DNA from: Streptomyces hygroscopicus
Lineage (GTDB): Bacteria; Actinomycetota; Actinomycetes; Streptomycetales; Streptomycetaceae
Reading direction: 5' to 3'
DNA: 64,000 bases
NCBI GenBank assembly: GCA_002021875.1
Contig: CP018627.1
Location: 8,804,001 to 8,868,000 of the forward strand
Shown here: one piece after another, positions 1 through 9,142 of the stretch
Layout: every line of letters starts with the position of its first letter
Numbering within the stretch: position 1 is the stretch's first letter
The notes under the pieces: model-generated
Seen by the model: only the letters and a program-made list of their open reading frames with translations
The model's database searches: none
Told to the model about the DNA's origin: nothing
Translations under genes and position numbers: made by a program

Positions 1-1863
1 GTGGTGCTCGACGTGGTCGGCCTCACCGATTTGGCGGACGAGCGTCTCGGTGATCTGTCGACCGGGGCGGAGCGTCGTCTCGGGATCGCCATCGCTCTGC
101 TCGGGGACCCGCACACCCTGGTGCTCGACGAGCCCGCACGGGGCCTGTCGGCCCGGGAGACCGCCTGGCTCTACGGGCTGCTGCGCCAATTCGCCGCCCA
201 TGGCGGCGCCGTCCTCGTCGCCACCGAGAACGCCGAAGGCGCCATCCGCGTCGCGGACCAGGTGCTCACCCTGGAGTCGGGCCGACTGGTGGCCGATCAG
301 CCGGTGGACGAGTTCGCCCAGACCCGGCTGCGCCCCCGTGTCGTGGTCCACTCCCCGCTCGTCGGCCGGCTCGCCGCAGTCCTGGAGGAGGAGGTCCACG
401 CCGCCCGTCAGCTGGCCGAGGCCAAGGCGGAGGAGGAGGCCCGGGCCGCGGCCGGGCTCGCGGCCAAGGCCGAGGCGGCAAAGGCCGACGCCGCCCCGTC
501 CGACGTCGCCGAAGGGGTCGACGTCACCAAGGACGAGGGTGCCGGGCCCAAGGTCAGGAAGAGGGCGATCTGGCGCAAGGTCAGGAAGGCCCAGCCCGCT
601 GCCCGGGGCGCCGCTGTCGGGGCCGAGGAGAAGGCCACCGCGGAGGCCGCGGCCAACGACAAGGCGGCCCAGCCGGACGACAAGGCGCCCAAGCCGGACC
701 ACAAGACGGCCAAGTCGGATGGCAAGGCGGCCAAGTCGGACAAGGCGAAGAAGGCTGCCTCCGCCCCCGTCCCTGTCCCCGCCGCCTCTGTGCCCGCCCC
801 CGCTGCCGACGCCGATGCGGCCGTCGCGCGGACTGGGGCCGTGGCCGGGGCCGAGGAGGAGCCGGTCCCCGCGGTCGCCGACCCGTTCTCCGTGGTGCGG
901 GACGACGAGACCCACATCTCCGTCTACGGCCTGTCCCCCGCCTCCGTCGGGGAGACCGCCTACCGCCACGGCATCGTGGTCCACCGGCTGGTCGAGGAGA
1001 CCGCAGATCTTGGCCCGGGCACCTCCGCGGGCGCCCGCGCCCGCGACCCCGAGGCGCCCCCGCTGCGTCTGCTCCCCAAGCTCCGCTTCCCCGGCCCCGC
1101 CTGGCCGATGCGCTACGAGCTGCGCCGCACCACCGGCGTACGGACCGGCTGGCTGATCGGCGTCGCCGCCATCGTCGCCTCCCTCCTCGCCTCCGTGCTG
1201 CTCGCCCGCGCGGGTGGCGTCGGGGAACTGCACCGGCTCACCGGCTGGCCCGCCGATCTCCCGCTGCCTCCCGTCGCCATCGCGGCCGGCCTGCTGGGAG
1301 CCCTCGCCTTCGGGGACGAGTTCCGCTTTCCGGCACTGGCCGCGACCCGGGACGCCGTGCCCCGGCGGTTGGGGCTGCTGGCCGCCAAATTCGCGGTCTG
1401 CGCGGCCGGTGCCATCATGCTGTCGCTCGGCGTCATCGTGCTCGACAGCGCGGCGCTCCTGCTGCTCGTCGGCGGCAACGCGGTACCGCTGCCGGGCGAC
1501 TGGCCGGAGTTGGTGGTCGGCGTCTTCGGGCTGACCATCGGCTCGTCGTGGGCCGGGCTGCTCGCCGCCGGAGTCTTCCGGTCCACCGCCCTCGGGCTGG
1601 CCACCCTGCTCGCCGTGCCGATCCTCGCGGTGCCCGTCGTCCAGCGCGCGGCGGAAGATCCGTCGCTGCGAACGCTGGCCATGCTGCCGCACCGGCTGCG
1701 CGCGGCGACGCTGGACCGGCCGCCCTCCATGATCGACCGAGGACTGGCGGTCGCGCTGCGGCTCGCCTCCCAACCGGTCGGACAGGCCCTGATGTTGTCG
1801 GTCGCCGTCCTGCTGTGTGCCTACGCCCTCACCGGCCTGCGCGGCAGGAGCACTCGCCAGTAG
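1..1863 (+). CDS. ABC transporter ATPase-membrane fusion, 5' end cut by window
   Basis: This reading frame is open from the first base, so the true start and Walker A lie outside the window. The visible part begins near the ABC signature (LSTGAERR, residues 19-26), followed by Walker B LVLDEP (about 40-45), so the N-terminal part is an ATPase. Residues about 130-280 form an Ala/Lys/Asp-rich low-complexity linker with repeated AKSD/AKPD-like units, and the last 240 residues hold about six hydrophobic segments, which looks like a fused permease half. It probably acts as a membrane ABC transporter of unknown substrate. An ATPase-linker-membrane order in one chain is less usual than separate subunits. 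The GTG at position 1 may be internal. Family assignment is solid; transport direction and substrate cannot be told. Confidence 0.8.
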   Translation: MVLDVVGLTDLADERLGDLSTGAERRLGIAIALLGDPHTLVLDEPARGLSARETAWLYGLLRQFAAHGGAVLVATENAEGAIRVADQVLTLESGRLVADQPVDEFAQTRLRPRVVVHSPLVGRLAAVLEEEVHAARQLAEAKAEEEARAAAGLAAKAEAAKADAAPSDVAEGVDVTKDEGAGPKVRKRAIWRKVRKAQPAARGAAVGAEEKATAEAAANDKAAQPDDKAPKPDHKTAKSDGKAAKSDKAKKAASAPVPVPAASVPAPAADADAAVARTGAVAGAEEEPVPAVADPFSVVRDDETHISVYGLSPASVGETAYRHGIVVHRLVEETADLGPGTSAGARARDPEAPPLRLLPKLRFPGPAWPMRYELRRTTGVRTGWLIGVAAIVASLLASVLLARAGGVGELHRLTGWPADLPLPPVAIAAGLLGALAFGDEFRFPALAATRDAVPRRLGLLAAKFAVCAAGAIMLSLGVIVLDSAALLLLVGGNAVPLPGDWPELVVGVFGLTIGSSWAGLLAAGVFRSTALGLATLLAVPILAVPVVQRAAEDPSLRTLAMLPHRLRAATLDRPPSMIDRGLAVALRLASQPVGQALMLSVAVLLCAYALTGLRGRSTRQ

Positions 1864-2067
1864 TACCCACCCCACCCCACCCCGGGCCGCCGGGTCCGGC
1901 CCGCCGGTCGCCCCCCCCCGAAGCCAGTGGATCAGGCCCGAAGTGGATTCGCACACCCATAGCGCGAACTGCTCGCAACTCCCCGCAGCATGCTTCTTTC
2001 TGTCCGATTGAGCGTCAATTATGAGGTAATGGGCGATCACCCTTTCGTGTGCTTTTCACCAAAGACC

Positions 2068-2095
2068 TCAAGGGCTTCCGAGGCGTCGCCGACAA
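2068..2095 (+). promoter_or_regulatory. sigma-WhiG-like promoter of whiH
   Basis: TCAA (2068-2071), a 16-base spacer, then GCCGACAA (2088-2095). The published sigma-WhiG consensus is TAAA-N15/16-GCCGATAA, so 10 of 12 positions match with correct spacing. The box ends 7 bases before the GTG chosen for whiH, so the transcript could begin at or next to the start codon. Known biology (whiH depends on sigma-WhiG in S. coelicolor) agrees; the exact start point is inferred. Confidence 0.75.
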
Positions 2096-2102
2096 AGGAT
2101 GC

Positions 2103-2996
2103 GTGAGTACCCTTGCGCACACCACGATGACCGCGGCTCGCCCCGCCGACTCCGGCCTGGCCGGTTCGGGCGAGCTTGACCGCTACTCCTACGCCGACGC
2201 CCCCGGCCGCGGCAGCGCCCCCTCCTCCTGGGACGGCGCCGAGGCAGAGATCGGCCGGGTGGGCCGACGCGCGGCCGGCAACCGGGGCCGCGGGCTGCAC
2301 GGCCAACTCGTACAGCAGCTGGGCCAGATGATCGTCTCCGGCGACCTGGGCGCGGACCGTCCGCTCGTCCCCGAGGAGATCGGACAGCGCTTCGAGGTCT
2401 CCCGCACCGTCGTACGGGAGTCGCTGCGCGTCCTCGAGGCCAAGGGCCTGGTCAGCGCCCGCCCCAATGTGGGCACCCGGGTCCGCCCGGTCAGCGACTG
2501 GAATCTGCTCGATCCGGACATCATCGAGTGGCGCGCGTTCGGCCCACAGCGCGACGACCAGCGTCGCGAGCTGTGCGAGCTGCGCTGGACCATCGAGCCG
2601 CTGGCCGCCCGGCTCGCCGCCGGGCACGGCCGCGAGGAGGTGCAGCAGCGGCTCGCCGACATGGTCGAGATCATGACCCATGCGCTGACGCAGGGGGACA
2701 GTCTCACCTTCTCCCGCGCCGACGCCGAGTTCCACGGGCTGCTGCTGCAGGTCGGGGGCAACCGGATGCTGGAGCACCTGGCGGGCATCGTCGCCGCCGC
2801 GCTCCACGTCTCCGGGGCGCCCGTCTCCGGCTGCGACCGCCTCACCGAGGCGGGAGTCACCCACCACCGCAGGATCGTCGAGGCGATCGGCGAGGGCGAC
2901 GCCGCGGCGTCCGAGGCGGCGATGCGCCAGCTGCTGACCGTCCACCCGGATCTCGATCATGCCGAGGTCGGGGTGCCCGCGCCGCGCGAGCACTGA
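2103..2996 (+). CDS. whiH: Sporulation regulator WhiH, GntR/FadR family
   Basis: A 297-residue GntR-family regulator with an N-terminal winged helix (about residues 75-135, with the RFEVSRTVVRESLRVLEAKG recognition region) and a FadR-like C-terminal ligand domain (FCD). WhiH is a developmental regulator needed for septation of aerial hyphae in Streptomyces. The identification rests on strong resemblance to the remembered S. coelicolor WhiH and on its place directly upstream of hrdB. I chose GTG 2103 (VSTLAHTT...) instead of the open frame from 2049, because it has AAGGA just upstream and sits 7 bases after a sigma-WhiG-like promoter. The N-terminal 60 residues are variable and acidic/Gly-rich. 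Regulation by sigma-WhiG, and autoregulation as known for the family member, are likely. Confidence 0.88.
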   Translation: MSTLAHTTMTAARPADSGLAGSGELDRYSYADAPGRGSAPSSWDGAEAEIGRVGRRAAGNRGRGLHGQLVQQLGQMIVSGDLGADRPLVPEEIGQRFEVSRTVVRESLRVLEAKGLVSARPNVGTRVRPVSDWNLLDPDIIEWRAFGPQRDDQRRELCELRWTIEPLAARLAAGHGREEVQQRLADMVEIMTHALTQGDSLTFSRADAEFHGLLLQVGGNRMLEHLAGIVAAALHVSGAPVSGCDRLTEAGVTHHRRIVEAIGEGDAAASEAAMRQLLTVHPDLDHAEVGVPAPREH

Positions 2997-3463
2997 TCCG
3001 TCGGCGCGTCCGGTGCCCGGATCCCCGGGCGCCCGGAGCGTGCCGCGTACGACGTACGGCAAGACGGTGTCAGTAGGCGGCGAGTGCCGGCCCGATGGAT
3101 GCCGTACGGCGTACGAGAGGGCGTCGCCGGATCCCGCGCCGCGGGTTCGGCGGCGCGGCGCGACCGACCGGTCGGCACCGTACGACTCCCATCGGTGCGC
3201 GACTGGGAGTTTTCTGTCCCGTTGGATGGGCATTAAGACCGTTATGGGGTGTGACTCGGGCCACGAGTATTGGGCGTAACGCTCTTTGGGGTAGCGCGAT
3301 GATTAAAGAGGTGGCAGCCGCGGAGGGAATACGGATGTCGCTCGTAACGCTGTACTCCTCCGCACTCCGCCCGCGCCGTCGGTTCATCCCTGCCGGCGGT
3401 CGTCGGCTCCGGTCCCCACCGGACTGAGCCGGAAGCCGTTTCCAACGTTCCGAGAGGTTGTTC
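2997..3463 (+). other. Gene-free leader region of hrdB
   Basis: No credible coding sequence is seen in these 467 bases; the overlapping open frames have shadow codon use. The second half is less GC-rich than its surroundings and should carry the hrdB promoters. A GGAAT element at 3326-3330 is followed after 18 bases by GCT (see the separate entry). No confident terminator for whiH was found. Confidence 0.6.
3326..3351 (+). promoter_or_regulatory. Candidate sigma-R-type promoter of hrdB
   Basis: GGAAT (3326-3330), an 18-base spacer, then GCT (3349-3351). The sigma-R consensus is GGAAT-N18-GTT, so only one base of the -10 element differs. S. coelicolor hrdB is known to have a stress-inducible second promoter of this type. 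The match is short, so this is tentative. Confidence 0.4.
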
Positions 3464-5032
3464 GTGTCGGCCAGCACATCCCGTACGCTCCCGCCGGAGA
3501 TCGCCGAGTCGGAGTCTGTCATGGCGCTCATCGAGCGGGGAAAGGCTGAGGGGCAGATCGCAGGCGACGATGTGCGCCGGGCCTTCGAGGCTGACCAGAT
3601 TCCGCCAACCCAGTGGAAGAACGTACTGCGCAGCCTCAACCAGATCCTCGACGAGGAGGGTGTGACGCTGATGGTCAGTGCCGCAGAAGCGCCCAAGCGC
3701 ACCCGCAAGAGCGTCGCAGCGAAGAGCCCGGCAAAGCGCACCGCCACCAAGACTGTCGCGGCCAAGACGGTCACCGCCAAGAAGGCCCCCGCGGCCCCGG
3801 CCATTCCATCGGCGGACGCCGGCGATATCCCGGCCGATGAGGCCGCGGCGTCCCCCGCGAAGAAGGCCGCCGCCAAGAAGGCCACGGCCAAGAAGACGGT
3901 CGCCAAGAAGACCACCGCCGCCGCCAAGAAGACGGTCGCGAAGAAGACCACCGCCAAGAAGGACGTCACCGACGAGCTTCTCGAGGGCGACGAGGTCATC
4001 GAGGAGGCCGCACCGGGCAAGCCCGGTGCCGAGGGCGCCGAGGCCGAGCCCGAGAACGCGGGTTTCGTGCTCTCCGACGAGGACGAGGACGACGCCCCCG
4101 CGCAGCAGGTCGCCGCGGCCGGTGCCACGGCCGACCCGGTCAAGGACTACCTCAAGCAGATCGGCAAGGTCCCGCTGCTCAACGCCGAGCAGGAGGTCGA
4201 GCTCGCCAAGCGCATCGAGGCCGGTCTGTTCGCCGAGGACAAGCTCGCCAACTCGGACAAGCTGGCTCCCAAGCTCAAGCGTGAGCTGGAGATCATCGCC
4301 GAGGACGGCCGCCGCGCCAAGAACCACCTCCTGGAGGCCAACCTCCGTCTGGTGGTCTCCCTGGCCAAGCGCTACACGGGCCGCGGCATGCTCTTCCTGG
4401 ACCTCATCCAGGAGGGCAACCTCGGTCTGATCCGCGCCGTCGAGAAGTTCGACTACACCAAGGGCTACAAGTTCTCCACGTACGCCACCTGGTGGATCCG
4501 TCAGGCGATCACCCGCGCCATGGCCGACCAGGCCCGCACCATCCGTATCCCGGTGCACATGGTCGAGGTCATCAACAAGCTGGCGCGCGTCCAGCGCCAG
4601 ATGCTCCAGGACCTGGGCCGTGAGCCCACCCCGGAGGAGCTGGCCAAGGAGCTCGACATGACCCCCGAGAAGGTCATCGAGGTCCAGAAGTACGGCCGTG
4701 AGCCGATCTCGCTGCACACCCCGCTGGGCGAGGACGGCGACAGCGAGTTCGGTGACCTCATCGAGGACTCCGAGGCGGTCGTCCCGGCCGACGCGGTCAG
4801 CTTCACCCTGCTGCAGGAGCAGCTGCACTCCGTGCTCGACACGCTCAGCGAGCGTGAGGCGGGCGTGGTCTCGATGCGCTTCGGCCTCACCGACGGCCAG
4901 CCGAAGACCCTCGACGAGATCGGCAAGGTCTACGGCGTGACGCGTGAGCGCATCCGTCAGATCGAGTCCAAGACGATGTCGAAGCTGCGCCACCCGTCCC
5001 GCTCCCAGGTCCTCCGCGACTACCTGGACTGA
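3464..5032 (+). CDS. hrdB: Principal RNA polymerase sigma factor HrdB
   Basis: The 522-residue group 1 sigma-70 factor directs housekeeping transcription. It has sigma region 1.1-like sequence at the N terminus, a long Ala/Lys/Thr-rich segment (about residues 75-165, repeated KKA/AKK units), then regions 1.2 ([16 protein letters not shown]), 2 ([25 protein letters not shown]), 3 and 4 ([20 protein letters not shown]), ending in RDYLD. Sequence is near-identical to remembered S. coelicolor HrdB from region 1.2 onward. GTG 3464 ([16 protein letters not shown]) is preferred over the TTG six bases earlier because the known protein starts [16 protein letters not shown] and GAGAGG lies upstream. 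The gene is followed by a strong terminator and stands alone. Confidence 0.97.
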   Translation: MSASTSRTLPPEIAESESVMALIERGKAEGQIAGDDVRRAFEADQIPPTQWKNVLRSLNQILDEEGVTLMVSAAEAPKRTRKSVAAKSPAKRTATKTVAAKTVTAKKAPAAPAIPSADAGDIPADEAAASPAKKAAAKKATAKKTVAKKTTAAAKKTVAKKTTAKKDVTDELLEGDEVIEEAAPGKPGAEGAEAEPENAGFVLSDEDEDDAPAQQVAAAGATADPVKDYLKQIGKVPLLNAEQEVELAKRIEAGLFAEDKLANSDKLAPKLKRELEIIAEDGRRAKNHLLEANLRLVVSLAKRYTGRGMLFLDLIQEGNLGLIRAVEKFDYTKGYKFSTYATWWIRQAITRAMADQARTIRIPVHMVEVINKLARVQRQMLQDLGREPTPEELAKELDMTPEKVIEVQKYGREPISLHTPLGEDGDSEFGDLIEDSEAVVPADAVSFTLLQEQLHSVLDTLSEREAGVVSMRFGLTDGQPKTLDEIGKVYGVTRERIRQIESKTMSKLRHPSRSQVLRDYLD

Positions 5033-5064
5033 TGCGGACCGCCGCCGCATAACCGAAGCGGTAC

Positions 5065-5106
5065 AGCGCGAAGGCCGGGCCCCTCGAGGGGCCCGGCCTT
5101 CGCGCT
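5065..5106 (+). terminator. hrdB terminator
   Basis: A perfect 42-base palindrome (21-base arms, centre CCCTCGAGGG), beginning 32 bases after the hrdB stop. There is no T-run, as is common in Streptomyces. Confidence 0.85.
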
Positions 5107-5207
5107 GCCGCGGCGCCGTGTTCCCCGCTTGGCCCACTCGGGATGCGGTTTGCGACACAGGGGGTAACTCTGAGTGTGCGAGACGCTCCGTATGGTCAGG
5201 AGGCCGC

Positions 5208-6035
5208 ATGCGTACGTCGCTCCGCTCGCTCCTCGTCCTGGTGGTGCCGCTGGCCGCCGCGCTCGCGATGGTGCTCACCGCGCCCGCTCCGGCGACGGCC
5301 GACCGCGTCGTGATCGGCGGGCATCCGGCCCGTACGGTCGAGGCGCCCTGGACGGTGGCCCTGGCCAGCCGTGCGCTCTTCGGGGAGAAGAGGTCGGGCC
5401 AGTTCTGCGGCGGGGCGGTGGTGGGGCCCACGACGGTCGTCACGGCGGCCCACTGCCTGAGCCGTGGGGTGCTCGGCATGGACTGGCGGCAGGTCAAGGA
5501 CCTCAGGGTGATCATCGGCCGCAATGACCTTCGGAAGGCCGACGGGGTGGAGTACCCGACGGCGCGCGTGTGGGTCAATCCGGCATACGAGGGCGACAAC
5601 AGGGCCGGGGACATCGCGGTGCTCACCCTGGGCGTCGCGGTGCCGGCGGCCTACAGCATCCCCATGGCGGGCAGCGGCGACCGGGCGTACCGGCCGGGGG
5701 AAAAGGCCGCGGTGTACGGCTGGGGCGATACGCGGGGCGATGGCAGCTATGCGTCGGCGTTGCGCACGGCATCCGTGCAGGTGCTGGCCGACACGGTCTG
5801 TGAGCGCGCCTACCCGGGCAGCGCGGAGGGGGACTATGACCCGCGGTCCATGGTCTGCGCCGGGCTGCCGGACGGGGGCCGGGACGCCTGTCAGGGGGAC
5901 AGCGGAGGGCCGCTGGTCGCCCGGGGGCGGCTGGTGGGCCTGGTGTCCTGGGGCAGCGGATGCGCTGAGGCGGGGCGGCCCGGGGTCTACACGAGGATCT
6001 CGGCGGTGGCCGATCTGGTGGCCGCCCATGGCTGA
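5208..6035 (+). CDS. Secreted trypsin-like serine protease (S1 family)
   Basis: A 275-residue chymotrypsin-fold protease precursor. Residues 1-32 form a Sec-type signal peptide (basic MRTSLR, hydrophobic core, ATA-type cleavage site). The mature part starts near VVIGGHPA, the usual activation site. The catalytic triad is visible: His82 in TAAHC, Asp135 in GDIAVL, Ser232 in GDSGGP. Asp226, six residues before the serine, predicts trypsin-like cleavage after Arg/Lys. Six cysteines fit the family's disulfides. ATG 5208 has CAGGAGG four bases upstream, so the longer open frame starting at 4944, inside hrdB, is rejected. It lies between the hrdB terminator and a convergent small gene and is probably monocistronic. 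A role in extracellular protein turnover is likely. Confidence 0.92.
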   Translation: MRTSLRSLLVLVVPLAAALAMVLTAPAPATADRVVIGGHPARTVEAPWTVALASRALFGEKRSGQFCGGAVVGPTTVVTAAHCLSRGVLGMDWRQVKDLRVIIGRNDLRKADGVEYPTARVWVNPAYEGDNRAGDIAVLTLGVAVPAAYSIPMAGSGDRAYRPGEKAAVYGWGDTRGDGSYASALRTASVQVLADTVCERAYPGSAEGDYDPRSMVCAGLPDGGRDACQGDSGGPLVARGRLVGLVSWGSGCAEAGRPGVYTRISAVADLVAAHG

Positions 6036-6199
6036 GACGAGCCCCGTGATGGCGGTGGATCCTGGAGGGAGCCCCGGAGGGCCCCAGGGGTTGTGCGGAC
6101 GGACCCACGAAACGAGCGTGGGCGGCCGCCCCACTCGGGGGCAGACCGCCCGGAATCCGGCCCTGGGCCGGCGTCGCTCGTCGTCGTGGGTGTGAGGCC

Positions 6200-6430
6200 T
6201 CAGCGTTCGTCGTCGGACGTGGACGCCGGAGCTGCGGTGAGCCGCTCGGTCTCGTCCTGTATTTCCGCGGCGATCTTCTTGAGTTCCGGCTCGAACTTGC
6301 GCCCGTGATGGGCACAGAAGAGCAGTTCACCACCGCTGATCAGCACCACGCGCAGGTACGCCTGGGCGCCGCAGCGGTCGCAGCGGTCAGCGGCCGTCAA
6401 CGGGCTCGCGGGGGTCAGAACAGTAGTCAC
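6200..6430 (-). CDS. Small zinc-ribbon-like DUF7455 protein
   Basis: A 76-residue cytoplasmic protein, conserved next to hrdB/parE in streptomycetes as far as I recall. CxxC (CDRC, residues 17-20) and CAHHGR with Cys39, His41 and His42 suggest a single metal-binding ribbon, followed by a charged helix (EPELKKIAAEIQDETERL). The start ATG is at the 3' coordinate 6430. No function is known. It is transcribed towards the protease gene, and its upstream region is shared with the topoisomerase gene. Confidence 0.85.
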   Translation of the reverse strand: MTTVLTPASPLTAADRCDRCGAQAYLRVVLISGGELLFCAHHGRKFEPELKKIAAEIQDETERLTAAPASTSDDER

Positions 6431-6873
6431 GTCGCCTCTTCTCTAGCTCGACGAGCTGTCGTACCAGGGTCAACATCCAACCAGCCTGAAATCGTTCCCG
6501 CTCGTGGCTTTTTCCCAAAAATTGCTTCTGAGTAGGCCGGATGGTGACGTTTGGCGGCGAATGGGCCGTATTGCCTAGCTTTGGTGTATCGAGTCGTTTG
6601 TCTGGTTCACGCTCCCGGCCGGGTTGCCGGTTGTGAATGATGACGTGCCCGGAGCCTAAATGGTTCATGCCTGAAAGGGAACGTGATGTGTGCGTCACCC
6701 CCGTCAGGTATCGAACGTACGAGCGAAACAGTGGCCGGTGCGACTAGCATGGACGTTTCAACGGGTGGCGGCACAAAGGCTCTATCAGGCCTCGGTACGC
6801 TCTGACGGGCGCGACCATGCCACCATCGTGCCCACAACTGGGCCAACCAGAAATTCAGCGAGGAGCGAACCGC
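6431..6873. other. Divergent promoter region, DUF7455 and topoisomerase genes
   Basis: This 443-base stretch has no supported gene and is unusually AT-rich for the window around 6480-6620 (runs such as TTTTTCCCAAAAATTG). It must hold the promoters of both divergent genes. A TAGCAT hexamer at 6745-6750 is a possible -10 box for the topoisomerase gene, but no convincing -35 partner was found. Confidence 0.5.
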
Positions 6874-8997
6874 GTGACCGCCGACACGTCCGTGCCGTCC
6901 ACTGCGCTGCTGACCGGAGCAGACCGGGGCGGCTCCAACTACACCGCGCGGCACCTTCTCGTCCTCGAGGGGCTCGAGGCAGTGCGCAAGCGCCCTGGCA
7001 TGTACATCGGCTCGACCGACAGCCGTGGACTCAGCCACTGCCTCTGGGAGATCATCGACAACTCGGTGGACGAGGCCCTGGGCGGCTATTGCGATCACAT
7101 CGAGGTGATCCTCCACGACGACGGCTCTGTGGAGGTGCGCGACAACGGCCGGGGGATCCCGGTGGACGTCGAGCCCAAGACGGGGCTGTCCGGCGTCGAG
7201 GTCGTGATGACCAAGCTGCACGCCGGCGGAAAGTTCGGCGGCGGCGCGTACGCGGCCTCCGGCGGTCTGCACGGCGTCGGCGCCTCCGTGGTGAACGCGC
7301 TGTCCGCCCGTCTCGACGTGGAGGTGGACCTCCACGGCAAGACCCACGCGATCAGCTTCCGCCGCGGCGTCCCCGGGATCTTCACCGAATCCGGGCCGGA
7401 CGCTCCGTTCGACCCGTCCAGCGGCCTCCTCAAGGGCAAGAGGGTCCCCAAGACCCGCACCGGCACCCGCATCCGCTACTGGGCGGATCGCCAGATCTTC
7501 CTCAAGGACGCCAAGCTCTCCGTGGAGACGCTGTACGCCCGCGCCCGGCAGACCGCGTTCCTGGTGCCGGGGCTGACCCTGGTCGTCCGGGACGAGCGGG
7601 CCCTGGAGGGGCGGGAGGGGCCGGTCGAGGAGACCTTCCGCTACGACGGGGGGATCAGCGAGTTCTGCGAGTACCTCGCCCAGGACAAGGCCGTCTGCGA
7701 TGTGCTGCGGCTGTCCGGGCAGGGCACCTTCAAGGAGACCGTGCCGGTCCTCGACGAGCGCGGCCATATGACGCCGACCGAGGTCACCCGCGACCTGGGC
7801 GTCGATATCGCGCTGCGATGGGGCACCGGATACGACGCGACCGTGAAGTCGTTCGTCAACATCATCGCGACCCCCAAGGGCGGCACCCATGTCGCCGGCT
7901 TCGAGCGCGCGATCGCCAGGACGGTCAACGAGGCGCTGCGCTCCGCCAAGCTGCTGCGCGTCGCCGAGGACGACGTCGTCAAGGACGACGCCATGGAGGG
8001 CCTGACGGCGGTGGTGACCGTCCGGCTGGCCGAGCCGCAGTTCGAGGGCCAGACCAAGGAGGTGCTGGGCACCTCGGCGGCCTCCCGGATCGTGGCCAAT
8101 GTGGTCTCCAAGGAGCTCAAGGAGTTCCTGACCTCCTCCAAGCGGGATGCCAAGCAGCAGGCCCGCGCCGTCCTGGAGAAGGTCGTGGCCGCGGCCCGTA
8201 CGCGCATCGCGGCCCGCCAGCACAAGGAGGCGCAGCGCCGCAAGACCGCGCTGGAGACCTCCTCGCTGCCCGCGAAGCTGGCCGACTGCCGCAGCGACGA
8301 CGTGGGCCGCAGCGAGCTGTTCATCGTCGAGGGGGACTCGGCGCTGGGTACGGCCAAGCTGGCCCGGAACTCCGAGTTCCAGGCGCTGCTGCCGATCCGC
8401 GGCAAGATCCTGAATGTGCAGAAGTCGTCGATCTCGGACATGCTCAAGAACGCCGAGTGCGGCGCGATCATCCAGGTGATAGGGGCCGGATCGGGCCGGA
8501 CCTTCGACATCGACCAGGCGCGCTACGGCAAGGTGATCTTCCTCGCCGACGCCGATGTCGACGGCGCGCACATCCGCTGTCTGCTGCTGACCCTCTTCCA
8601 GCGCTATATGCGGCCGATGGTCGAGCAGGGACGGGTCTTCTCGGCGGTGCCGCCGCTGCACCGGGTGGAGCTGGTGAACCCCAAGCGGGGGCAGAGCAAG
8701 TATGTCTACACCTACTCCGACCAGGAGCTTCAGGAGACGCTGCTGGACCTCCAGCGCCGCGAGGTCCGCTACAAGGACGGCATCCAGCGCTACAAGGGTC
8801 TCGGCGAGATGGACGCCGACCAGCTCGCGGAGACCACGATGGACCCGCGTCACCGCACCCTGCGGCGCATCAACATCAGCGACCTGGAGGCCGCCGAGCG
8901 CGCCTTCGACCTGCTCATGGGCAATGAGGTCGCGCCCCGTAAGGAGTTCATCACCAACTCGGCGGCGACCCTGGACCGGTCGCGCATCGACGTCTGA
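6874..8997 (+). CDS. parE: DNA topoisomerase IV / gyrase-like subunit B
   Basis: A 707-residue ATPase subunit of a type IIA topoisomerase. The GHKL ATPase motif EIIDNSVDEALGG lies near residue 55, and the lid motif GGLHGVGASVVNALS near 130. The Toprim metal motifs are IVEGDSA, PIRGKILNV and ADADVDGAHI in the C-terminal half. The ending ALDRSRIDV-like tail fits ParE/GyrB2. The partner subunit A lies 5 kb away on the opposite strand, and a separate gyrBA pair is expected near oriC, so this is taken as the ParE-type copy used for decatenating chromosomes. GTG 6874 (VTADTSVPS) has AGGAGC seven bases upstream; the frame open from 6817 lacks this. A gyrase-like label cannot be excluded by sequence alone. 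Confidence 0.93.
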   Translation: MTADTSVPSTALLTGADRGGSNYTARHLLVLEGLEAVRKRPGMYIGSTDSRGLSHCLWEIIDNSVDEALGGYCDHIEVILHDDGSVEVRDNGRGIPVDVEPKTGLSGVEVVMTKLHAGGKFGGGAYAASGGLHGVGASVVNALSARLDVEVDLHGKTHAISFRRGVPGIFTESGPDAPFDPSSGLLKGKRVPKTRTGTRIRYWADRQIFLKDAKLSVETLYARARQTAFLVPGLTLVVRDERALEGREGPVEETFRYDGGISEFCEYLAQDKAVCDVLRLSGQGTFKETVPVLDERGHMTPTEVTRDLGVDIALRWGTGYDATVKSFVNIIATPKGGTHVAGFERAIARTVNEALRSAKLLRVAEDDVVKDDAMEGLTAVVTVRLAEPQFEGQTKEVLGTSAASRIVANVVSKELKEFLTSSKRDAKQQARAVLEKVVAAARTRIAARQHKEAQRRKTALETSSLPAKLADCRSDDVGRSELFIVEGDSALGTAKLARNSEFQALLPIRGKILNVQKSSISDMLKNAECGAIIQVIGAGSGRTFDIDQARYGKVIFLADADVDGAHIRCLLLTLFQRYMRPMVEQGRVFSAVPPLHRVELVNPKRGQSKYVYTYSDQELQETLLDLQRREVRYKDGIQRYKGLGEMDADQLAETTMDPRHRTLRRINISDLEAAERAFDLLMGNEVAPRKEFITNSAATLDRSRIDV

Positions 8998-9142
8998 CGC
9001 CCGGCCTGTCGCCACGGCCGGTTCGGCGGGGTCTCCCACCCGGGAGGCCCCGTCGGCGTTTCCCGCCAGGCCCGCGCCTGGAGCGCCGATTCCGGGTTGT
9101 TCATCACCTGAGTCACCTGATGGGGTGAACGTCCGGTATTGA

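Noticed and set aside
1548-2024. 158-residue frame across the end of the ABC gene
   Set aside because: Overlaps the ABC gene in another frame and has only Arg/Ala/Pro-rich sequence.
3242-5626. 794-residue minus-strand open frame over hrdB
   Set aside because: Antisense of a certain gene; composition (Leu/Gly/Arg/Asp-rich without motifs) is typical of GC-driven shadow frames.
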